Assembly (NCBI GenBank): GCA_964016985.1
Contig: OZ024830.1
Span: 76,993,763-77,057,762 of the forward strand
Source of the DNA: Anodontia alba
Taxonomy: Eukaryota; Mollusca; Bivalvia; Lucinida; Lucinidae
Direction: 5' to 3'
Length of the DNA: 64,000 bases
Of this stretch, positions 32,773 through 43,771 are shown in pieces. The notes under the pieces are model-generated. The model saw nothing but the letters and a program-made list of their open reading frames with translations, was not told the origin of the DNA and ran no database searches. Position 1 is the first letter of the stretch. Each line of letters starts with the position of its first letter. The translations under genes and the position numbers were made by a program.

Positions 32773-33216
32773 GCTGCGTTCAGAAGTGCAAGTTACTCGC
32801 GATGTTATGGAACACTGTACTTGCTGGCGCTCGTCATAATGTTATGTTTGTGTGGAGTTTTTACGGCCCAGTCAACCCAGTGGGGTTATGCCGAGCACGG
32901 TCAGTTTAATTACCTAACCACACTTTTACTGAGCAGGCTCAGTCCTCTAAGTGGTTATAACCTGTACTGTGCACATTCTTTCGCCAGAAAATGACAACTG
33001 CCATTCTTGAATCAGCGGAAAGAAGAAAATGATCGTGGGAAATATTTCATGATCAAATCTCTACGAAAGAATGTTGCCGACCCGGCGTAGGTCGAACCCG
33101 CAACCTCCTGATCACCAGTCGGACACGCATCCAACTGAGCCACTGAGGCCGGCTCGTCATAAGGTACAGGGACCAAGGACAAATCATTTGATATCACTTG
33201 CATTTCTGAACGCAGT
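32773..33216. mobile_element. Short MITE split by a SINE
   Basis: GCTGCGTTCAGAAGTGCAAG (32773-32792) and its near complement ACTTGCATTTCTGAACGCAG (33196-33215) bracket the SINE. Removing the SINE and one target duplication leaves a foldback element of about 120 bases. Confidence 0.7.
32840..33151 (-). mobile_element. tRNA-derived SINE, copy 2
   Basis: Minus-strand copy of the SINE at 26665. Head at 33151 (GCCGGCCTCAGTGGCTCAG), B-box-like GGTTCGACC (degenerate) and the GACCGTGCTCGGC body; the tail is GTTTGTGT on the plus strand. Flanked by GCTCGTCATAA at 32829-32839 and 33152-33162, an 11-base target duplication. Confidence 0.88.
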
Positions 33217-33701
33217 CCAGATGTTAGAGGGCTGAATACAATTGGGAGCTTCTGTGGCTTTTTGCTTGCTGTCCCTGCTCAACAACAATATAAATGTACT
33301 TAGTCAGGGAAGGTCAAAATCACGCAGCACTGCCTTTCCGGGGCACCAAAGAGGGGAAAGAAGAAGAGTAAATACAAACAAGACACAGCTGTAATAAGTG
33401 ACGTACAAACGAAGGTGAATTGCAACAGAGGAACCACCTTTTGAATGGCGCTTACTTTAAAAGGAAAAGTTTGGTTTCAGGGAAGAGCAGATGCTTTCCT
33501 TTTAGAGCAGATTTTTTTTTCAAAAGGGCGACAAAGACAATTTTGATAGGATGCCATCCCCTACAAGTGTATCATTCCACTTGAATCGGCATGCACATAA
33601 GTTGGTAAATTAGCGGTAATAATGATGTTTATGCTGTTGGCGACAATGATGGCACAGTCGATGAAAATAATAACGAATACATATATGTATGCTGTCCGTA
33701 C

Positions 33702-34427
33702 CTTTATCTTCAAATGTCTGAAGCAGGAGAAGCTCTGTTCCGGTTGGTTTGCCAAATATTCCTACCAAAATTGGAACATAGTTAGCCGGCCTCAGGTACC
33801 TCTGTATCTTCGCCTCTCTTTCGACATCAGCGAGTTTTGTATTTTGTAGCAGTTTAACGTGTGTTGTAGTTCCTAACTCATGAAATATTTCTCCAAAATC
33901 AACGGAATCCAAAATAATTATATCGTTGTTATAAACACCAAACTTGAATTCTTTGAAAGGGATAAGTATATGATCTAGGTTTTTAGGAATGTCTTCCTCG
34001 AATACTTCAAATTCCGGAATATCTATCTGAAAAATGTCATCATCAGCGAGTTTTGTATTTTGAAGTAGCTTAATGCTCGTTGTGTTTTCTAACTCGTGAA
34101 ATATTTCTTCAAAATCAACGGAATCGACAACAATTACATCGTTGTAATAAACACTACGCTTGAATTCTTTTAAAGGGATAGGTATATGATTAAGGTCTTA
34201 AGGAGTGTCTTCTTCTGATACTTTAAATTCCGGAATATCTCTCTGGAAAATGCCATCATCTTTCTGTATAACATATTTATTCATCGAAGGTTCGCATATT
34301 GTCTGGTTAGGTTCTGCTGGGGCATTTTCGGCATATAACACTACTAAAACAGAACTGTCATAGTTGTCTATAACAAGATTAACTGGCTGGAAGTTTTCTT
34401 CGACATTAATCTTCGCCTTCGGTTTAC
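33702..34427 (-). CDS. Pseudokinase gene, exon 4, with internal stop
   Basis: 726 bases between TTTTTCTAG|GT and AAAG|GTACGG; both phases match the neighbouring exons. The first third (KPKAKINVEENFQPVNLVID and on) has no known domain. Then comes a 72-codon unit in two tandem copies (codons about 200-271 and 272-343), then the start of the kinase N-lobe: HVKLLQ (putative beta-3 Lys, residue about 335), EREAKIQRYL (alpha-C Glu) and ILVGIFGKPTGTELLLLQTF (beta-4/5 to hinge). The first copy has TAA at 34198-34200 (codon 220) where the second copy has AAA. Unless a start downstream is used, the protein is truncated: either a pseudogene, a null allele or an error. Confidence 0.82.
33829..34044 (-). 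repeat. 216-bp in-frame duplication, copy B
   Basis: Second copy in reading order, ending at LLQNTKLAD. Contains the Lys codon AAA at 33982-33984 where copy A has a stop. By eye roughly five in six bases match copy A. Confidence 0.9.
34045..34260 (-). repeat. 216-bp in-frame duplication, copy A (stop)
   Basis: First copy in reading order, offset exactly 216 bases from copy B across its whole length. Key shared segments are DIPEF, SVDF and FHEL followed by KLLQNTKLAD. The TAA at 34198-34200 is one transversion from the AAA of copy B. Confidence 0.9.
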
Positions 34428-36035
34428 CTAGAAAAATACTTTGCAAAGTCAAATATTAACCAATAAACAGGTAAAAAAATGTGTTATAAAAACAGGAATC
34501 TTTTAAAAAAATAAAAAATATCAAATAAATATAAATAATTAGGCTTGGTTTATAGCGTCTTCTTATGGACAAGTAATGTAAGTTATGTGTTCATGGAAAA
34601 GTAATGTAAGTTATATTAAGTGTTCATGAACAGTAATATAAACTATGTAACGTGTTCATGAACAGTATTGTAAGTTATGTAACGTGTTCATGAACAGGAA
34701 TGTAAGTTCCTTAACATGGTTATTGATCAGTAATGTAAGTTATGTAACGTGCAACATTTCTCACGCCTCCAAGCCCATGGTTGAGTAATATTCTATTTTC
34801 AAATAAATCCAAGAGAGCTCAGTAATCTCAAGAAACCAAACCAGTAACAAATATACTGAGAGAAAGACCAGGCTGAAAGATCAAAATTCAATTCAGTAAG
34901 GTCCGAATTTTTATACATACTCAAATTTATATTTTGTGCATAATATTGATATTTAGGACATTAAAAGGACAATATACAAGGCAGATTTCCGGCCAATATT
35001 GCTAAGGGCGATCTTTTCTGACTCTGTTTGCTTTCCTGCTGAAAAGACATCAACTGTGAAAGGAAATACATTGCTCTCCTGAGGAACATTTTTTGTTTCT
35101 TTTAGAGTAGACTTTGTAGACGTCATGCAAACGATTTGGACAGGCTCGCCTCCAAGTATATCTGTTCTTCTTAACAAGATGGCACACTATCACCGGTGCA
35201 ATGTGCGAATTAACCAAACAGCTAAACCAATCAACTAAAATATTTTTTGGTGAAATCAGCCAAACATGTTGTGGGTCAAGCGATCAAATGACTTGAATTT
35301 GCTATGAAATCTTTAAGGGTATTCTAGAAAAGGAAATCACAAAAGTTGACACCATTGACAAAATATCGGAAAATCTGAAATTTATATTCAGTCTCCAAAA
35401 TTGCTTGAACATAGAAAGACAGCTTGTCAATTCCTAAAGATACACAGTCAGCAATTACAAAACATATCTTCAAGCATTTCCAACTGCTAAACTGTGCCAG
35501 GCTTATGTTTTCTTTCTGTTAGCCTTCTTTAGCAACAAACCGAATAGAAAATGCTGGCTGAAGAGTAAACATAAAAACTCCTAGTACTGTGGTTTACCTT
35601 GTATATTTGGACACAAAATTTCTTACTCGTACTGCTAAGATTGAACAAGTCTATTTCACATCCACGCAGTCTTATCAGAGTCTTCACATGGCACTCTTTG
35701 GGCAGTCAAGGATCTAAAGCGTTTTAGGCACACACAGCAAAACCTCTGAGAAGCCTGTGTAGGCTGACCTGAGACTTCGTTGGGTGCACATGAACTGTGC
35801 AATTCTAACAAATGACCAAAATATATGTTCTTTGAGGATGTAAGAAGGCCCTTCTTACATGTCATTCTGCTCATTAGGGATTCTTTATAATAGCAAATTC
35901 TTTTTGGGTAGAAAACCTGTCGTTGTAACGAGGGTTCACAGTATTATACATTGCATCAAACTGAAAAATAACTTGTATAATTCAGTCATCTCAGTGTTTG
36001 ATTAGAATTATATCCTGACATATCTAATTACTTAC
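34428..36035 (-). other. Intron 3 of the pseudokinase gene
   Basis: 1608 bases, GTAAGT to TTTTTCTAG. It holds a small tandem repeat (34567-34750). Two minus-strand frames (34953-35177 and 35656-35874) were judged not to be exons. Confidence 0.7.
34567..34750. repeat. ~39-bp tandem repeat with TGTTCATGAACA palindrome
   Basis: About five units of AGTAATGTAAGTTATGTAAC plus GTGTTCATGAAC, most carrying the 12-base palindrome TGTTCATGAACA or a near form. Lies in intron 3. Confidence 0.8.
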
Positions 36036-36283
36036 ACAGATTATTCAAAGCTTCAAACAACTCAACTGTAGGTTCCCTCTCTCCAGCACTATCATTTTTT
36101 GTATTTTTTTCTTCAGCGCCCTCTGTTCTTGTATTTTTCAAACCTCTACAGCTGTACCTCGTTGGTGTGTCTTTTCTTGCAGGACTTCCATCTTTACTGG
36201 GCGGTGATGCGTTATATTCGTCGTCAATGGTCAGTTCCCTAGCTGGACTTTTCTCGTGTCTTCGCCCGAAAATATTGGCCAGT
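36036..36283 (-). CDS. Pseudokinase gene, exon 3
   Basis: 248 bases between TTTTTCGTTTGCAG and CTGT|GTAAGT, both strong sites. It encodes LANIFGRRHEKSPARELTID, then a polar stretch rich in Ser, Lys, Asp and Glu (DEYNASPPSKDGSPARKDTP and on) and ends VELFEALNNLC. Several S/T-P and charged clusters suggest a disordered linker. No domain recognised. Phase 2 in, phase 1 out, matching exons 2 and 4. Confidence 0.82.
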
Positions 36284-36489
36284 CTGCAAACGAAAAAAAA
36301 ATGTGTTTGATTCGAATTAATTTATATTACAACAAAAACAGTACAAATAAATAGAGTATCGTCATCATCTTGATCATCATCGTTACAATAGCGTTTGACA
36401 CACCAGCGCCGATGTAGCCCCACCCTAGGCTATATACATGTAAGAAAATAATAAGAAAATAGAAAAAAAAAAAGTATCCAAAGAACTAA

Positions 36490-38480
36490 TGGGTGAAAGC
36501 CATTCTCTTGTTGTTTTGCTTGAATGTTCAGGGATACAACAGTTCAAGATGGTCCTGTTTCGCTCATCTGATTTCCAGACAAGTTTGAATCAATTGGCCT
36601 TTCGGTTCAAGAGAAGAAATTCAATATATACTTTCAAGATGGAGGTCATCTTGAATTGCCAATCAGAATTATTTTAGGCACTGTTGATCTTCAAGTCGCC
36701 TCGATACTTGCAATGAAGTTTCGAGTCAATTGCCCTTTTGGTTCAGGAGAAAAAGTTCAAAATAGATTTTCAACATGGCTGCTATGGCGACCATCTTGTA
36801 TTTCCGATTAGAATGATTTTAGCTATTTTTGATCTACAAGTCACCCCGATACTTCCTGTCAAGTTTCGAGTCAATGGGCCTTGCTATTCAGAAGAAGAAA
36901 TTCGAATTAGATTTTCAAGAATGCAACTGTGGCGGCCATCTTTTATTACCGGTCGGAACGATTTTTGCTTTTTTTAATCCACAAGTCACACTGATGCTTT
37001 CTACCAAGATTTTTGTCAGTTAGCCTTTCGGCTCAGCAGTAGAAGCGAAAAATAGATTTCTAATATAGTGGACATAGAGGTCATCTTGGATTTCACATAG
37101 GAATGATTTTAGCTATATTTTTATTTACTTTTGTTATTATTTATTTATTTATTTATTGTCTATTAGTCACCCTGATGCTTCATACTACGTTTCGAGTAAA
37201 TTAACCTTCAATTCAGGAGAAGAAACAAAAATAGATTTTCAAGATGGCAGCCATCTTGGATATCCGATCGGAAAATTTTAGTTATATTTGAGCTACAAGT
37301 TCCCCCAATGCTTCCTACCAAAATTCAAGTCAGTTGGCCTTTCGGTTCAGAAGAGGAAGTGAAAAATATATTTTCAAGTTGGTGGCCATCTCGGATTGAG
37401 AGGAATTTAGCTGTTTTTTGATCCACAAGTCACCCTGATGCTTCCTACCAAATTTCAAGTCAGTTGGCCTTTCGATTCAGGAGAAGAAGCGAAAAATAGA
37501 TTTTCAAGATAGCGGCCATCTTGGATTTCCGATCGGAACGATTTTAGCTTTTTTTCTTTTATCAACAAGTTACCCCGATGTTTCCTACCAAGTTTCAAGT
37601 CAATTAGCCTTTCGGTTCAGAAGAAGAAGCGAAAAATAGATTTTCGAGATGGCGGCCACGGCGGCCATCTGGGATTTCCGATCGTAAATGATTTAAGCTA
37701 TTTTTGATCTTTAAGTCACCCTGAAAGCTTCCTACCTAGTTTCAAGTCAAATCGCTTTTCGGTTGAGCAGAAGAAGCGAAAAATAGATTTTAAAAGTGGT
37801 GGCCATCTTGGATTTCCGATCAGAATAATTTTAGCTATTTTTGATCTACAAGTCAACCCGATGCTTCCTATCAAGTTTCAAGTGAGTTGGCCTTTTAATT
37901 CGGTAGAAGAAGCGGAAAATAGATTTTCAAGATGGCCACAATGGCAGCCATCTTGAATTTCCGATCGGAAGGATTTTAGTTATTTCTTATCTACAAGTCA
38001 CCCCGATGCTTCCTACCAAGTTTTAAGTCAACTGACCTTTCGGTCCATGAGAAGAAGTAAAAGAATAGATTTTTAATTGGCCGCCAAAACGATTTTACCT
38101 ATTTTTAATCTACAAGTCACTCCAGTGCTTCCTATCAAGTTTCGAGTCAGTTGGCCTTTCGGCTTAGGTGAAGAAACGCAAAATAGATTTTCAAGATAGC
38201 TGCTATGGAGGTCATCTTGGATTTCCGATCGGAACGATTTTAGCTATTTATAACTATTTTTGATCTACCAATCAGTCACCCCGAAGCTTCCTACCAAGTT
38301 TCTAGTCAATTGGCCTTTCGGTTGAGGAGAAGAAGCGAAATATAGATTTTAGCTATGGCGGCCATCTTGGATTTCGGATCAGAACGATTTTAGATATTTT
38401 TTATCTAAAAGTCGCCCTGATGCTTCCTACGAATTACGAGTCAACTGGCCGTCCGATTGAGAGGAAGCGAAAAACAGATT
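36490..38480 (+). repeat. ~144-bp tandem array (AAGATGGCGGCCATCTTGG family), copy 1
   Basis: About thirteen diverged units. Each has the palindrome-like AAGATGGCGGCCATCTTGGA, then CGATTTTAGCTATTTTTGAT, ACAAGTCACCCCGATGCTTC and GGCCTTTCGGTTCAGGAGAA. Both the head and the tail found in the 53-55 kb copy are missing, so only the array core is here. It sits inside intron 2 of the pseudokinase gene. Confidence 0.85.
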
Positions 38481-38821
38481 TTCAAATGGATAGTCAAAGT
38501 ATCCAGGTTTTCTTAGAATCTGTTTACCTATACTACAAATGGTGTTACTGCCTTCTGGCGACCGTAAAAAGTCTCACCGTACTTCACTATAGTGTAGCTT
38601 ATATTTTCTGGTTCTTTGTAGTCGCTGAGCCAATTCCGGGATTTTTGAAAATTTAAATGAGGGCCACTGATGAGGCCTTACTGCCCAAACTTACAAGTCT
38701 GGCCCATTGAAATCGTTCGATGGACCAGTCTTCATCCCACCACCGCCACCTTGACAAATCTCAGTGACAGGCTCTCAGATCAACCACGCCAAACCATAAT
38801 TTTACATGTACCACCGTTGTT

Positions 38822-38857
<36 letters not shown>

Positions 38858-38880
38858 CATTATTATTATTATTATTATTA
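38822..38880. repeat. (AAT)n/(ATT)n microsatellite, foldback
   Basis: AAT repeats run directly into ATT repeats around AACATT, so the tract is self-complementary. Confidence 0.95.
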
Positions 38881-39286
38881 TCCTTTTCTTCTGCAACTGA
38901 CACTAATACTATGTACTTTTAATCATTTGTCTCTGACCCTTTTTCTTTTTTATCCTTCCACTTTTATCGCATATTGCGGGGACAAGCGGTCAGTATGAAG
39001 AGATGGTATAGCTAGATAGAAACCACTCACGAACAGAGACGGCCTTGATCAGACTGCCTGAACAGATTGCACGAGCTGCACTTTTTCTGCTCTCAAATGC
39101 TTCAAGGTCTCTATTCTCATGCTGCAGCTTATAATGAGGGCCACACGAAGAGGAATGTTGTCTTTGAGCATTCGCAAAATGCACAGATCCGAATTCATCC
39201 CATGCATTCGCAAAGTCTCCGGGCATTTTCCCACCATTGATACATTCTATGGTGTCCACTGTTTCTGTCAGTGGACAGCAAAAGCC

Positions 39287-39366
39287 CTGGTCAGACTGTG
39301 TGGATGCACAGGCTCACCTGGGTCTTTGCTGTTCGCATATGCCCGACCACATTTTCGCATGGCGCG
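39287..39366. repeat. Dispersed repeat with GGATGCACAGG core
   Basis: GGTCAGACTGTGTGGATGCA then CTTTGCTGTTCGCATATGCC. Related pieces occur at 42842-43005, 45780-45930, 46525-46550 and 52848-52915, usually as GATCAGACTGCGCGGATG-like foldbacks. Short, non-coding, common in this window. Confidence 0.6.
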
Positions 39367-39381
39367 GCCCGTACGTGATAC

Positions 39382-39497
39382 CTGGAAAAAGCCGTGTGAC
39401 AACACCCTGAAACCTCCTTCTCTCCACACGATTTACTGTCGCAGCTATCCATATCAAAGGTTGGGGAGTCTCCGACTCCTTGAGAAGCGGCATCATT
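39382..39497 (-). CDS. Pseudokinase gene, exon 2
   Basis: 116 bases between ATTTTATTAACAG and CCAG|GTATCA. It encodes NDAASQGVGDSPTFDMDSCD then SKSCGEKEVSGCCHTAFS and two bases of an Arg codon completed by exon 3. Cys-rich but without a recognised zinc motif. Phase 0 in and phase 2 out agree with exons 1 and 3. Confidence 0.8.
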
Positions 39498-40806
39498 CTG
39501 TTAATAAAATATACATATAAGAAGTAAAGAAAAACAATGACAAGATAAGTGGCTAAGGTTCAAATGGAAGGATGTTTTAAAATATGTGACACAGATCTAT
39601 ATGTAAAAATGTTTAATCTTAATATGTTTCCGTAGAGTCATCAACACATCGAGGAAATAATCGATGACTGCACAAATGTATTTAGATCGTTCTTTTGTCT
39701 AAACAGTGTCTCTGCACTAATATACTTTACACTCGTTTGGAAAATTTGAAATGTCAATAAATGAATGTAAGTTATAAATGCCGTAATTATTTACACCGTA
39801 CGTTAAATACAATGGTCACTTACAACATTTTATCCTGTCTGCGTACAACATAAGAAACCTCTGTAAACCTAGATCTTACGTACTAAGAAGAACCCTGGTA
39901 AACGCTTACAGGTTGCATCGAAAAGAAAATAATTACATCGAGCTTATTAGATCGGAAGCGTGGTGAGCCTATGTAGAATAGGCGGTAAAGAATGTGTAGT
40001 CTGAAACTGTTTATGGACATTTAGTATGAAGTACTATTTGACCAATGAAATAGCAGAGGCGTAGGGCACATTACGCATGTGCGTAACATGCGTTAGAAAA
40101 AACATTTACAATAAAGTTAAAGATATTTTGTTTCTTTACCGTAGGGACTGCTCTTAAAGGTAAGAGTCAGAGCAAATTTTCTCCCTGTGGGAGCAAATTC
40201 TTTCGTTAAGAGTGACCCCTATTTTGGAAGCATTTCTAGGCATACTTTACCAATATTATTTTTCTAGATGTGCGTAAAACTAATTCCCTTCTGGCTACGC
40301 CACTGAAAAGTGTCTTACATAAGTTACTCTCCCAGATTTACTGTTACCGACCAATAATACCCCATAATATAGAGTGAAACTAAAATATAAAGGCTGACGC
40401 GGAAAGAATACATACTTGTTGCAGTACCAGCAATGTAGCAGGCAGCTACATGCAAAAAAAAAAAAAAGCACCTTAATATAAATAATTGTTGTCATAATTA
40501 TCTTGAATATTCGGACACTTAAACTCATACCATACTTCCCCTGAAGAACGTCCATTTGACTACCGTGTGTGATAAAACATGTGGTAGAGTAGTTGAATGG
40601 CAAACCGTTATGATCCTGATCTGCGGTGTCTGATCTTTATCTACACTATTTGCTCATGGCTGTTCGCTTAGGAGAAATTCGGTATAACTTGCAGAACACA
40701 GAGCCCATTTATGAGGAAACTTTTGGGTTCCGTCTCCAGCTTTAGCACACTATAGGCGAAGTTATCAGACAAACGTGATATTTTTCCTATTTTTCTTTTC
40801 TTTTTT

Positions 40807-40838
<32 letters not shown>

Positions 40839-41406
40839 TTTTTCCTTACAGCAAATGAGGATTACCAGTTCATTCAAACTGTCCAAAATGAATGAATTAT
40901 ATATATATTTTCTCTGACAAATGAGGAAAATTTATAAGACAGTGAATCAGTCATTTAGTTAGTGCGCCAGCCTCTGGTGCTATCTAGAGATCCCGGATCG
41001 CTGTTCAGTCACATCATTTTCAGGAATAAAGTTAATACAGTATACCATAATTCAAACCGAGGTGGTAACTGGAAGGCCTCTATGCGGCAGTGTAATTTGT
41101 AGGGCTGCATACGTCCCTACTACCCAGATAATCCCCAGCGCATGTTATAAAGAACACGGGACATTGTTGAGACAAAATCTCTCCTTAGCGGTCCAGAAAG
41201 AAAATTAATTAGCTGGTTCGTTAGTTCACCCTTTCGTTAGTTGTTTGTAAGTGGAAAGAAAGAAAGAGAGAAAAAAAGAAAGAAAGTAGATAACCTTAAA
41301 CGATATCTGAGTGTAATAAGAAAGAAACTGCAGAACTGACGGGAGTCTAGTCCCTACATCTCAGTTTTGTAATAATTTTATCAAATTAAATATCTATGAC
41401 TATTAC
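39498..41406 (-). other. Intron 1 of the pseudokinase gene
   Basis: 1909 bases, GTAATA to AACAG. Includes a long T tract (40796-40843). A SINE-like piece near 40960-41110 was too weak to call. Confidence 0.65.
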
Positions 41407-41472
41407 CTTTCTTTGTTTAGAAAAACGACATTTTCTCTCCTTCTTATTCTTCTTTCGCGATTTTTTCGGCAT
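41407..41472 (-). CDS. Pseudokinase gene, exon 1 with start codon
   Basis: ATG at 41472-41470, 22 codons, then AAG|GTAATA. It encodes MPKKSRKKNKKERKCRFSKQ and RK, a strongly basic segment that could act as a nuclear or nucleolar signal. Start chosen because an in-frame start precedes a good donor and the phase fits exon 2. The five exons total 1776 bases (592 codons with stop). The protein would have a basic N-terminus, a disordered middle and a C-terminal pseudokinase domain; its role is unknown. Confidence 0.78.
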
Positions 41473-41559
41473 GATTCTGTTTTCGCTTCCACAAAAATGC
41501 ACAGAAATCTAGCAGCTGATATAGTTATATCTGAGCAAAATAACGCTAGACAAGTGAAA

Positions 41560-41620
41560 CGTAACTCTTGGCAACGGCCAACGTAACAAACGTCAAGTAA
41601 CTTCGCGACGTCACGTGTTA
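41560..41620 (-). promoter_or_regulatory. CRE/E-box-like site upstream of the pseudokinase start
   Basis: GACGTCACGTG (41607-41617) combines a GACGTCA CRE core and a CACGTG E-box about 135 bases before the ATG. A TTGGCAACGG half site lies nearer (41569-41578). Suggestive of a promoter only. Confidence 0.4.
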
Positions 41621-42076
41621 AAAAATGAGAATGCGGAATTGATCACTGAAACCTCAGGTACGTATTTTTGAAGCAAATATTGTCAAAGCAGAAAAACGTT
41701 GCTAGTTTTGTTTTTATACTGTGTAAGCTTTTACCCATGGTTTGTCGGATAGAAATGGGTGATACTCTTTCCTTTAGAAAGGGAGAATACTCTTAAATGA
41801 AACAAGTTGTTCCCTATATATTTCCATCTACGAACGTTTTACAGTATAATGTCAATGTGTACGTTTCTGCTAGGCTGGTCTTCTTTTGAAAATTGAGAAA
41901 AAATGTTTAACTAAGAACGTTATCTTATTTTGTGTAGGCCTATCTATTCAACTTGAATATACGAAAAACAAAACAAAACTTGATTCCCTTACGTGACTGC
42001 TTGTCATGTCCTTTTGATTTGTTTTAACTGCTTGTATTTGAGTAGCTGCACATTGGCATACAATTTACAAGCAACC

Positions 42077-42177
42077 CAGCTAGCATTCTTTACAAATCAA
42101 TAGCGGGCCATTATCGGCTCGTCAGCTACCCTGACGGGTCGATAACGGCCCGCAGATTTATAAGAATGCTAGCTGGG
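42077..42177. mobile_element. ~100-bp hairpin element, copy 1
   Basis: Nearly perfect foldback: CAGCTAGCATTCTTTACAAA and its complement end the element, with GGGCCATTATCGGCTCGTCA and GACGGGTCGATAACGGCCCG as inner arms. Only a few bases of loop. Same family as 50252-50360. Confidence 0.85.
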
Positions 42178-42679
42178 AAACTTATACTGAGAAGCAATTC
42201 CAGCTTAAGACGTCGATGGTTTCATGTATGGCGTTTATTTTGTCATTATTTGTTCCTCATCTTCCTTTGTTTTGGTACCTCCGTAAGGCTGTACTTCGTA
42301 ATTGTATTGGGTATCCACTTATATTTTTGGATGTACTTTGATATCATGTTTCCGTCATTTTCGCATGTGCATGTAAGTCATGATTACATGTACATATGGG
42401 AACCGTTATAACCCTAAGTACTAGGATAGAGACGTGTACAAACAGCGTAGACCTAGCGTAGACACAGAATGCGGCATCAACAGGTAGGAGAATGGGCTTT
42501 TTTTTTTAATTTTAGGACAGGTACGTAACTATACTGCCCCAAAACAGAAACGTCGTCTTATATGTTGATAATCGTAAGGCAGAAAGCTAAACCAATAGTT
42601 TGAAACATACATGTATTTGAATTCATAACAATCCAAAATTTTCGAGACAATTATGGTTGTTACAAGGCGACGTTGTTTT

Positions 42680-42742
42680 TTTTTTGTTTTTTTTTTTTTT
42701 TGTTTGTTTGTTTTTTTCGTTTTTTTTTTTGTTTTTTTTTGT
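42680..42742. repeat. T-rich tract
   Basis: T runs with single G or C interruptions. Confidence 0.9.
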
Positions 42743-42841
42743 CAGTATAGTTAAGGCGTTCCAATACTAAGGGTAATACGGTAACATACAATGATTGAGC
42801 TGCAACGTCAGAACGCCAGAAAACGTACTCTCCCGGACATA

Positions 42842-43010
42842 TACGGTCAGTAAAGATACAGATCAGTCCGCAGTCTGATCAGAGCCTTAGTTGTCCGCAC
42901 GAAGAAACTTTGCATCCTTGGCTATCCAAAATGCGCCGAGCGAAGATTTCGATCAGACAGCGCGAATGCGCAGGCTGATCGGAATCTTTGCTCGGCGAAC
43001 ATGTCAGATC
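42842..43010. repeat. Dispersed GATCAG foldback repeats
   Basis: GATCAGTCCGCAGTCTGATC and GATCAGACAGCGCGAATGCG then CAGGCTGATC are short inverted repeats of the family noted at 39287. Confidence 0.6.
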
Positions 43011-43771
43011 TTAAAAACTTTTCCACTGGTGAAGTTATATTTTTAAAAAAAGACTTTGACATGTGAGTGCATATTTGTTTTAGTTTTATAACAAGTATAT
43101 TTTTGAAAGCTAGCAAACGGCTCGCTTGGTATGTTGATTCCGACGAAACGGACGTTAAACAGATTTCGGTAAAAAGAAAAAGGAAACCAAACTTTATTTT
43201 AGAAACACCTTCGCCGTTTGGGCGTTGTGAAACACCGAGTTATTTACCCAGTATAATTTTGACTTCAATTCCTTCAATGGCAACTTCTTTTGTCTCTAAA
43301 GTATTTTGCATCCGATGCGGTATTTCATTGCACGTCAATTCATTTATTCCCGACGTGTCGCTGTACTGAGGCGATCGCCTTCCCCCATTATTGTTTACGC
43401 CCATGACATCGTTCCGGAAATAGTTTATAAAAGGTAATGGACTGGTCCAACGCTATTTTCCGTGGACTGCTCAACGTTACCAAGTATTGGCTTTGACAAA
43501 AAGCTTGGTCTAAGTTTAGCATACGTTGTGTGATAGATCAAGCTTTTTGTAAAAGCTAATACTTGTAGAGTATTAAAAGAGCTGTCGATTGGCTGGCCAG
43601 TCACCGTTCTTCTTTCAGAAAGTATTGTTTTCTTAGGTATAAAGCTAACCTACACAAAGTAGCTGAAGACCATTTAATTCAGTCGTTCAGATTTCTAGAA
43701 TTTCTTCATATTTTCTTTTGATGATACTATTGAAAATCCGACCGCCAAAGGGCGAGTCTGAATAACTATAT

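Larger units (their letters stand above)
31164..33701 (-). other. Intron 4 of the pseudokinase gene
   Basis: 2538 bases, GTACGG to ATTAAG. It contains a MITE-like inverted repeat with a SINE in it (32773-33216). The rest (31164-32770 and 33217-33700) shows no recognised feature. Confidence 0.65.
36284..39381 (-). other. Intron 2 of the pseudokinase gene
   Basis: 3098 bases, GTATCA to TTTGCAG. It contains a 144-bp tandem array (36490-38480) and an ATT microsatellite (38822-38880). Confidence 0.7.

Noticed and set aside
34198..34200. Stop codon as selenocysteine recoding
   Set aside because: The codon is TAA, not TGA, and the paralogous copy has Lys.
34953..35177. Minus-strand frame within intron 3 of the pseudokinase gene
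   Set aside because: Including it as an exon would break the exon 3 to exon 4 phase, which is perfect without it; no good flanking sites.
35656..35874. Minus-strand frame with a CxxC-like pair
   Set aside because: Single CCVC pair, no partner Cys/His spacing for a zinc finger, and no splice sites consistent with the gene.
38990..39259. 89-codon minus-strand frame next to exon 2
   Set aside because: Lies over the dispersed GATCAG-type repeat and past the strong GTATCA donor of exon 2.
40950..41110. tRNA-like SINE
   Set aside because: A-box and B-box matches are too degenerate and no target duplication was seen.
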